IMG/VR virus record: IMGVR_UViG_3300030108_006260
Span: 157,816-221,815 of that record
Length of the DNA: 64,000 bases
From: a virus
Reading direction: 5' to 3' (one strand)
Both the position numbers and the translations under genes were made by a program. This document shows, in pieces, positions 59,001 to 64,000 of this stretch. Position 1 is the stretch's first letter, and every line of letters begins with the position of its first letter. The notes below the pieces were generated by a model that saw only the letters and a program-made list of their open reading frames with translations, made no database searches and had not been told where the DNA came from.

Positions 59001-59380
59001 TTCGTAACATGGTATACAGCGGTGACTTCAAGACACCAAAATGGGAACACAAAGAACTTTCAGACCTGGACATCAGCAACGTAGCTGAGGTCCGTAAAGC
59101 ACCCTATACACACCAAGCTATACAGTTTGCTACAGTAAGATCTGTCGGTAAGAAAATAGTCAAGCCTGAGGTTGGAGAAGATGACTTGTTCCGTGTATGT
59201 GTTCTTGGAGCACATTACCTCATAGACAATCAAAAGGACTTTATCTCTAAGAACTTCGGTGCAAGTAAAGATAGGGGATCTATAGGTACTGTAGCTATGA
59301 AGACGAGCAACAGTACATATTTTGGGGCGCGGTCAAAGACTAACATTGGGTCGGTTAGAGGTAAGTACAAGAAGTTTTAG
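56084..59380 (+). CDS. terL: Large terminase (T4 gp17-type ATPase-nuclease) interrupted by an intein
   Basis: 1098 residues as translated; removing the intein (residues 259-688) leaves 668. The ATPase has Walker A 'GQRAGKT' (134-140) and a Walker B whose strand reads RTRVF-CAIDELGWF after splicing (Asp692, Glu693). A CxxC pair near 78-81 and another at 111-114 may bind zinc. The nuclease half begins with 'LIAVDGGERQNSFAIG' (Asp868), followed by 'VVYDRWQS' and the C-terminal acidic region. It is the motor that moves DNA into the procapsid and cuts concatemers. The start has AGAGG at 10 bases. The gene is followed by a small zinc-ribbon gene and the portal. Confidence 0.95.
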   Translation: MLDFESSSFDEENSHLLDLDRLIEQVIESGLDPSVFDHAIDIEYAKNVIDFALNPDFLDTVLWAKQAEQAVRLFSEYCPECTDMDFFNDVPVDAVMGTFKSKVVLLENGVCPVCSKNKKELFKELPFELVSCLGQRAGKTALTGGVLAPYYVHKFLQIPNPARHYGLMKGSFFQMTFVAVTAGQAYESVWMAFKGAIANSPWFQKYIARLHAIEKERNLEKGDLVKVLDTGILFKNKMLSCSFAAADMKSLRGRTRVFCVSGDTSIVTNSGIVHARDISSLEDPLFLTKDGGYKKVTRSFERETDTLRIVSSCGYELTGSTEHPVLIANPDATLQYKPLGELSEGDVLVISRDPQQMRPDADPGPLPAPPKKGPLGHNNRKYIPTDKMTADLAYLLGILAAEGYLTKKVVRWHTSDKDILDKSLASFESVFGTLPKVIPHDSLEENWSPGWYIEAQSPIVYNFLKGIGLSGKSHEKTVPWSILRSNSSCVRSFLAGYLDGDGNVEFDSEGKAKAVTVHSKSEDLLREVQLLLLSLGIVSHRSKYTREIKGKEGTYYKLQMFGKNVGLFSQKVELIPRKRGSSTPSEYIDTDRVYLDLGELHTMSEETNFALYYKRNYQNSVYASTIKKKFSVLQDSHPDVAGRLSEFFEQNLFFDPVKSIEETGIQKVYDWTVEDEHNFIGNGIIQHNCAIDELGWFNSSDMKRANADETYAALSNSLRTIRSASDRLWDQGNYNTLPGYMANFSSPSSQYDKIMRLLKEGERDKRKVCFHMASWEASPLITRKSLSSEELNDPVKFWRDFGAVPPLANNPFIESESAIKSTQSATKPVINWRPKYVQDKVNPDMRYIAAELVGNVKDRLTPRLIAVDGGERQNSFAIGIFRMEPKPDGGFQIIQDAIIEAKPEKIERTNEVIPVHFPTMFDLVLKLSDKYKGLNVLAVVYDRWQSTGEVQRLREMKVKAERYSPKESDFKILRNMVYSGDFKTPKWEHKELSDLDISNVAEVRKAPYTHQAIQFATVRSVGKKIVKPEVGEDDLFRVCVLGAHYLIDNQKDFISKNFGASKDRGSIGTVAMKTSNSTYFGARSKTNIGSVRGKYKKF
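56858..58147 (+). mobile_element. LAGLIDADG intein inserted in the Walker B strand of the large terminase
   Basis: The 430-residue intein starts at Cys259 ('CVSGDTSIV') and ends '...IIQHN' before Cys689. The block A Cys, the TxxH ('STEHPVL'), the 'VYDWTVEDEHNF' block F and the terminal His-Asn followed by Cys+1 are all present, so splicing should be active. Between them lies a LAGLIDADG endonuclease with motifs 'LAYLLGILAAEGY' (392-404) and 'FLAGYLDGDG' (493-502). It interrupts the strand directly before the catalytic Asp-Glu, a usual place for selfish inteins because deletion must be exact. Confidence 0.95.
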
Positions 59381-59450
59381 GACAAACAACAGGTAACTTC
59401 AAGGTTCCTTCGGTTATTTACGTCTGGACCCTATACATCAGGAGCACAGT

Positions 59451-59807
59451 GTGGCTGGCAATATCGAAAAATTTATCAGGGATACTCATAAGCAGTACAA
59501 CATTAAGTATGCCCTTACAGGTGAGAGAATCCGTAAGATTAGGTATAAGCTAGCTGCGGCCGATATCGTAGATTCTGTACACCCTAACGACGAGAAATTG
59601 GCCCAGAACATAATCCTTGCGGATTACAATAAGGCGTCTTCTACTATGCGTACTGCTTCCGCTACAGGGCACACTACACATGGTTTTTCTCAGAAAAACG
59701 CGGGAATGTGCCCCCGGTGTGGCCAGGGAATGGTATTCGCTAACCTTGCTTCTCAGTCTGAAGCAAGATACTGTCACAGCTGCCACGTCTGCGTACCTGT
59801 AAACTAA
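59451..59807 (+). CDS. Zinc-ribbon small protein, 118 aa, GTG start
   Basis: Starts at GTG 59451 with AGGAG seven bases earlier. C-terminal zinc ribbon 'CPRCGQG...CHSCHVC' (about residues 86-114). N-terminal helical, basic. It lies between terminase and portal, a place where phages often have small connector or chaperone genes. Not identified to a named family. Confidence 0.65.
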   Translation: MAGNIEKFIRDTHKQYNIKYALTGERIRKIRYKLAAADIVDSVHPNDEKLAQNIILADYNKASSTMRTASATGHTTHGFSQKNAGMCPRCGQGMVFANLASQSEARYCHSCHVCVPVN

Positions 59808-59811
59808 TAGT

Positions 59812-60180
59812 ATGCCTTCCTATAAAATAGAAGCTGCTAGCTTAGAGCTGGTGGCTGGAGATCTACTTAAAGAGGGTCTTGTAGATGAGGCAGCTGAACT
59901 TCTTTCTCTTGCTTCTTCGTCAATGACGGAGAAGGATCAAGAGTTACAAATGAATGTGTTTGAAAGGGTCCTTTCTGACACCCCTGTTGATGTTTCTACT
60001 TTGTCTTTAGATCCTAAGACTAAGGTGATGAAGTTTTCAGTAACAGGAATGGACGTATTATCTCTTCCTAAGTTTTTGGATAAATTAATGCGCCGTTTGT
60101 CTAACTACGGTACCACCGATTATACCCTGGAAGGTGTAGACCGTGGTAGGTCTCTTGTGGCAAGGATCAAGATTGGGTAG
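59812..60180 (+). CDS. Small protein between terminase and portal, 122 aa
   Basis: An N-terminal helical part ('LVAGDLLKEGLVDEAAELLS', helical-repeat-like) followed by an alpha/beta segment with 'DVLSLPKFLDKLMRRLSNYG' and a C-terminal strand. No family is recognised; it has a well-formed start five bases after the upstream stop. A role in motor assembly is plausible. Confidence 0.6.
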   Translation: MPSYKIEAASLELVAGDLLKEGLVDEAAELLSLASSSMTEKDQELQMNVFERVLSDTPVDVSTLSLDPKTKVMKFSVTGMDVLSLPKFLDKLMRRLSNYGTTDYTLEGVDRGRSLVARIKIG

Positions 60181-60207
60181 CTGCGAACGATGAGTTCATT
60201 CCTCCTC

Positions 60208-60217
60208 CTTATAAAAG
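60208..60217 (+). promoter_or_regulatory. Candidate TATA-like late promoter before the portal gene
   Basis: CTTATAAAAG, the same ten bases found upstream of the minus-strand virion gene (complement of 48973-48982). It lies 18 bases before the portal ATG. There is no clear -35. It could be a late promoter for the portal and downstream head genes; the evidence is the repeated box only. Confidence 0.35.
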
Positions 60218-60234
60218 ACTCCTAACTGGTAACT

Positions 60235-63200
60235 ATGTCTAGCATTAAACTAAATTACAACAAAATGAAGATCGCATCCCTACGCAGGGCAGCTGTAGGG
60301 GGTAGTAGTTTTGGATTTGGTAATGGTGGAGGATCCGGTGGTAGTGGCGGGTTCTCAGGTCCCTTCAGTTATGGTGGAGGAGGCGGAGGAGGAAGGAACT
60401 CCCACAATAGGTACAACCCTGTATACGATGACCTTTCCGAGGGCACTATTATCGAGCAGTTCATGCCGGTGGACCCTCGTCGCCTGCATAGGATTTGGAG
60501 AAGAATTTATCTTCAGGACCCTGTTGCCGGTCCTGCTGTAGAGCTGTACAAAGACCTTCCTTGGTCTGACTTTGAACTCCTTGGTATTGATGACCCTGCT
60601 GTAGCGCGTTTATACACTGACGCAATGAACGCAATCAATATCAATGACCTTTTGCCTGAACTCTCAGCGGAGTTTCTGACAATGGGAAAGGTTATTGGTC
60701 ATCTTACAATGAATGAATCCAAAGGTCATTGGGATCGATGTATTATACATGATCCTGATTGGATTCGAGTAACTCCTATTCCTATTCCTGGATTCCAGCC
60801 TAAGCTAGACATTATTGCTACTCCTGAAATGAGAGCATGGTCCCACTCTAAAGATCCTAGAGACCTGCAAGCTCAAGAAGAAGTCGAAGAGCTGGTGGAA
60901 ATGATTCGTAGGGGGTTGGACATTCCTCTTCCTACAGAGCAGACGTTCTACATTCCTAGGAGAACCTCCCCCTATGATGTGATAGGTGCATCTGCCTATA
61001 CACGAATCATCATGTTCGTTGCTTATGAGAAGGCCCTCGTAAATGCAACAATCGCGGCTTCTAGAAGAAGAGCATCTCGTATACGCCACATCACGGCTGG
61101 AATCGACGACGTTTGGGAGCCAAGTCCGGACGAGATTAACGACCTATCCAACTTGTTCATGCAAGCGGACGAGGACCCTGTTGGAGCTATTGTTGTGACC
61201 AGAACGGGTGTCAATGTGAACGAAGTGGGAGGTAGCTCTCCACAAGACATTCTTAAGATCTCGGATGAGTGGCAGTTCCTTCTACAAGGTAAACTTAATG
61301 CTCTTGGTGTTAGCGAGGCGTTTCTTACGGGTGAGGCTTGCCTTGTCGGTGACAGTCTAGTTCCGACCTCTAAAGGTCTTGTTGAAATTGGTAGTTTCCG
61401 CAGCAGAGAAGACGGACAGTGGCAGGACCTATCTGAAGAAGTAAGTTCTAGGTACGGTAGTGCCCCCACGTCTAAATGGCTATACAACGGATACAGAGAA
61501 ACCTTCAAGTTAGAGACAAAGTCAGGGCACACACTTCAGAGTACTCCTAATCATCCTGTTCTTGTATTTGATCAAGAATCGGGAGTAGCTGATTGGAAGA
61601 GGACAGACGAATTGTCTCTGGGAGATTTGCTCTGCGTTTCAACCGCTAAGATGGTCAGGACGGAGCCTCTCCCCCTCAATTTGAGTCTACCCTCTGTTCG
61701 AAGTGCTTCCTGCAAAGTTCCTTCTACACCCTCTCACATGAATGCAGACCTAGCCTACTTGCTGGGGTGTGTTGTTGCTGAGGGATCTTCCACTAAACAT
61801 ATGGTTAGTGTGAGCAACTCTTCTCAAGACATACTGTTTAGGTATGAAAGATGCTGGTCATCCGTGTTTGGAATGACAGGGTCCCAATACCCAGTTAGTA
61901 AGGCTGGCGATACAGGTGTTATTAACGGAGTATCTTTTACCGTAAATAACGACTGTTACGACTACAGGGTACATAGCATCATTGCTAGCCAGTGGCTAGA
62001 GGACTTGGGCGCAGCTAACGTAAAGTCTAAGGATAAGAGAATTCCTTGGTCTGTGCTTCAAGCGGATGAGGAATCCCAACTGGCGTTTCTTGGCGCTTAT
62101 TTGGATTGCGATGGATCTATACACCACAACAAGGGTCAGATATCATTCCACTCAAGCAGTAAGAAGCTTCTACGTGACCTACAGGCCTTACTAAACTCAC
62201 ATGGTTACGTTTGTAGGCGTACTAAAAAGTCTGTAGAGCTTACCCGGAGGGACAGTAAGGACCTTTGGGAAAGTCTGAAAAAATACGTGGTAACTAAGTC
62301 TTACCCATCTGATGAGTCCCTCGCTACCAAATCCAGAAACAGGTTTGGCGTACCTAACAACTTCGTCAAGAAAATAATTTCGGAAAGAAAAATCAAGCAC
62401 AATCGTCATGGATCTTACTTCCTTAACGACGAAGGCAAAGAGATTCTCGTTCCTAGTGTAAGAAGCCCATTGAACGACGAGAAAAAGTTCCTTTACGACA
62501 GGTATTCCTCTGGTAACTACGATGAATGGCTTGATAACCTCAAGAAAATAAGCCCAAGTACCCACAAAAAACTTATAGGTCTCCTAGACCTTAGGTATGA
62601 CTTTACTCCCATTGTATCGCTTTCTACGGGAGGTAAGCAGCATGTATATGATATTTCTATGGAAGAAGGACACGAGCCTGCTTTTGTAGCAAACGCGCTT
62701 GTCGTCCACAACACTTACAATACCATGGAACAGCTCATGTCTGTCTTCTTGGAGAAGATCAAGGCGTTCCGTAACTTCTTTGTCAACCAGCTTTTGCTTG
62801 AGAAAATCATTAAGCCACTAGCTGTTAAGCACCACTTCGTCCACCGACGACAAGCGGACCTGGACCACAATGTACGCACTGGTGGAAGAAAAGATCCTGA
62901 GTACATCATACCCTCTATTGTATGGGAAAAAAGTCTCCGTCCTGTAGCTGACCGTGACTATCTAGAAATCCTAGATATGATGGAAAGCAAGGGGATTCCT
63001 ATCACTCTTCGCACGTGGGCAAGTGCTGCTGGCTTCGACGTCGAGGCCGAGACTGAGCAGTTTGTAGACGACATACGTGTTCGTCGAAAGATGGCAGACC
63101 AAAAGAAAAAGATCGTAGAGCAGGCTCCAGAGGCAGCGGGTGGATCTGGTGGTGGCGATGGACTCGGTGGCGACATGGGAGGACTAGGCGGTATAGGTGA

Positions 63201-63948
63201 TGACCTAGGCGGCCTCGGTGGAGATCTTGGCGGCCTCGGTGGCGATATGGGTGGCATGGGAGACCTTGGCGGTGACATGGGAGGCATGGGCGGAGGCGGA
63301 GGAGATGACCTCGGCGGCCTCGAACTACCTCAGGTAGGAGCATCCTTTAAGGAAGCACAAGCAAAGAGGTATGCTCAGGATCAAGAGTTCCTCACTAAAC
63401 TACGTGCCCTACCTTTTTGGGGAAATAAGAAAGAACTCCTAGGTGTAACCTACGATAGAGCAGAGCTTACGGTACGTAGGATTCTAGATCACATGGGGAC
63501 GCGAGAGGCTTCTGTCCTATCCACCCGTGAAGAAAGAAACATCTTAGGTACTAAGAACAAGGTTAGTACTGGCGCACTAAAATTTATTCTTAGTAGAATA
63601 GGTCTAGTCAAGAATGGGAGCTTGAACAAAGACACCGCTATAAAGATCCAAGAAGAACTATCTGCTCGTCTTGGTAGTCATCCTGGTGTACTTGCTAATG
63701 AACTTAGGCAAGTAGCTGTGTGCTTAGCCATGGGTAAGCGAGCTACTATGGAAAGATCCGCAGAAGACTACGAGGAAGAGGCGAGGAAAGCCATCGTAGA
63801 GGCAGACCAACGCCGCAGGAATCTAAATGTAAACTCTGACCTCGTAAACGCCACAATGAAGATGGCGGGAAGTGCAATAAAGGGCGAATCTAACGGAAAT
63901 CGTTTATTAACCGGTTATGTAGAGGACAGTAGCCTACTAAAGGAATAA
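60235..63948 (+). CDS. Portal protein (T4 gp20-type) interrupted by an intein, with Gly-rich segments
   Basis: 1237 residues as translated, 779 after intein removal (intein 369-826). The N-terminus has a Gly-rich stretch (residues about 20-55), then the portal core: 'EGTIIEQFMPVDPRRLHRIW', 'DPVAGPAVELYKDLPWSDFE', 'VALVNATIAASRRRASRIRH'-like crown/stem region and, after the intein, 'TYNTMEQLMSVFLEKIKAFR'. A second insert (969-1032) is a Gly-Asp-Leu-Met repeat (GGLGGDLGGLGGDMGG). A C-terminal extension of about 200 residues follows. The portal is the dodecameric DNA entry ring. Terminase lies two genes upstream. Confidence 0.92.
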   Translation: MSSIKLNYNKMKIASLRRAAVGGSSFGFGNGGGSGGSGGFSGPFSYGGGGGGGRNSHNRYNPVYDDLSEGTIIEQFMPVDPRRLHRIWRRIYLQDPVAGPAVELYKDLPWSDFELLGIDDPAVARLYTDAMNAININDLLPELSAEFLTMGKVIGHLTMNESKGHWDRCIIHDPDWIRVTPIPIPGFQPKLDIIATPEMRAWSHSKDPRDLQAQEEVEELVEMIRRGLDIPLPTEQTFYIPRRTSPYDVIGASAYTRIIMFVAYEKALVNATIAASRRRASRIRHITAGIDDVWEPSPDEINDLSNLFMQADEDPVGAIVVTRTGVNVNEVGGSSPQDILKISDEWQFLLQGKLNALGVSEAFLTGEACLVGDSLVPTSKGLVEIGSFRSREDGQWQDLSEEVSSRYGSAPTSKWLYNGYRETFKLETKSGHTLQSTPNHPVLVFDQESGVADWKRTDELSLGDLLCVSTAKMVRTEPLPLNLSLPSVRSASCKVPSTPSHMNADLAYLLGCVVAEGSSTKHMVSVSNSSQDILFRYERCWSSVFGMTGSQYPVSKAGDTGVINGVSFTVNNDCYDYRVHSIIASQWLEDLGAANVKSKDKRIPWSVLQADEESQLAFLGAYLDCDGSIHHNKGQISFHSSSKKLLRDLQALLNSHGYVCRRTKKSVELTRRDSKDLWESLKKYVVTKSYPSDESLATKSRNRFGVPNNFVKKIISERKIKHNRHGSYFLNDEGKEILVPSVRSPLNDEKKFLYDRYSSGNYDEWLDNLKKISPSTHKKLIGLLDLRYDFTPIVSLSTGGKQHVYDISMEEGHEPAFVANALVVHNTYNTMEQLMSVFLEKIKAFRNFFVNQLLLEKIIKPLAVKHHFVHRRQADLDHNVRTGGRKDPEYIIPSIVWEKSLRPVADRDYLEILDMMESKGIPITLRTWASAAGFDVEAETEQFVDDIRVRRKMADQKKKIVEQAPEAAGGSGGGDGLGGDMGGLGGIGDDLGGLGGDLGGLGGDMGGMGDLGGDMGGMGGGGGDDLGGLELPQVGASFKEAQAKRYAQDQEFLTKLRALPFWGNKKELLGVTYDRAELTVRRILDHMGTREASVLSTREERNILGTKNKVSTGALKFILSRIGLVKNGSLNKDTAIKIQEELSARLGSHPGVLANELRQVAVCLAMGKRATMERSAEDYEEEARKAIVEADQRRRNLNVNSDLVNATMKMAGSAIKGESNGNRLLTGYVEDSSLLKE
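61339..62712 (+). mobile_element. LAGLIDADG intein in the portal protein
   Basis: 458 residues from Cys369 ('CLVGDSLVP') to the terminal His-Asn ('LVVHN') before Thr827, so the +1 residue is Thr. The insertion is in 'LGVSEAFLTGEA|TYNTMEQ', the most conserved part of T4-type portals. LAGLIDADG motifs are 'LAYLLGCVVAEG' (506-517) and 'FLGAYLDCDG' (618-627). Block B is 'STPNHPVL', block F is 'VYDISMEEGHEPAF'. The layout and several segments (M-x-ADLAYLLG; SVFG; F-LG-YLD-DG) are shared with the terminase intein, so both belong to one family. Confidence 0.95.
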
Positions 63949-63954
63949 AACGGA

Positions 63955-64000
63955 ATGTTCAAAACTGGTGAAAACATCGGATCTTCTCGTGTTTTTGAGG
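63955..64000 (+). CDS. Start of next plus-strand gene (truncated at window edge)
   Basis: ATG at 63955 six bases after the portal stop, open to the end of the window (MFKTGENIGSSRVFE). A putative AAAGGAA/AAAACGGA purine-rich site lies before it. In T4-like order the next gene would be a prohead protease or scaffold. Too short to classify. Confidence 0.45.
   Translation, partial: MFKTGENIGSSRVFE

Overview
The window reads as one contiguous piece of a large, strictly lytic-looking tailed phage with a contractile tail (myovirus type). The evidence is a T4-type large terminase and portal, a baseplate J-like wedge protein, a gp25-like wedge protein, a hub protein carrying an M23 peptidase, and a T4-like recombination and replication set (UvsX/RecA-like, SbcD-like, DnaG-like primase, ssDNA-binding protein). 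No host housekeeping genes, integrase, repressor, tRNA or CRISPR array is visible. The host is probably Gram-negative, because a small lipoprotein with a lipobox sits beside late genes, but this is only an inference. I cannot name the phage.

Layout. (1) 1-22,055, all minus strand: a late baseplate and tail operon read from the hub/M23 protein (17.6-22.1 kb) down through spike-like, J-like and gp25-like proteins, a surprising Dps-like ferroxidase protein, collar/fibre proteins and a coiled-coil protein. Genes are packed, often with 4-base stop/start overlaps. (2) 22,111-37,286, minus: nucleotide and DNA metabolism. It holds a deoxyribosyltransferase-like protein, a possible UvsY-like protein, an SbcD-like nuclease, a UvsX-like recombinase, a degenerate topoisomerase IA homologue, a thioredoxin fold without its cysteines, an ssDNA-binding protein with an alternating acidic/basic tail, a sigma factor with a truncated region 4, a SWIM zinc-finger protein, a B12-dependent (class II) ribonucleotide reductase with a structured leader, a Cas4/RecB-like nuclease and a DnaG-like primase. 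(3) 37,304-41,009, minus: virion and lysis-type proteins, including a lysozyme-like hydrolase and an Ala-Lys-Glu repeat protein. (4) 41,200-47,808, plus: a 2202-residue fibre built of seven long tandem modules and ending in a lectin-like domain. (5) 47,823-52,782: a mixed-strand block with virion proteins, a RuvC-like nuclease, a Cys-rich lipoprotein and small unknowns. (6) 52,784-53,187: a non-coding gap with GC-rich RNA-like structure. (7) 53,188-64,000, plus: a zinc-finger/HTH protein, small genes, then the head-packaging module. Both motor proteins, large terminase and portal, are interrupted by LAGLIDADG inteins.

How it fits together. The early/middle cluster supplies deoxynucleotides and recombination-dependent replication. 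The sigma-like protein lacks the -35-reading helix, and TATA-like boxes without an obvious -35 lie upstream of some virion genes, so a T4-like late-transcription switch is plausible. The late clusters build the tail and package DNA. The least expected items are the Dps-like protein in the baseplate operon, the apparently dead TopA homologue next to a cysteine-less thioredoxin fold, and the paired inteins in the packaging motor. No DNA polymerase, helicase, tape measure, sheath, tube or major capsid gene is seen here; they should lie outside the window.
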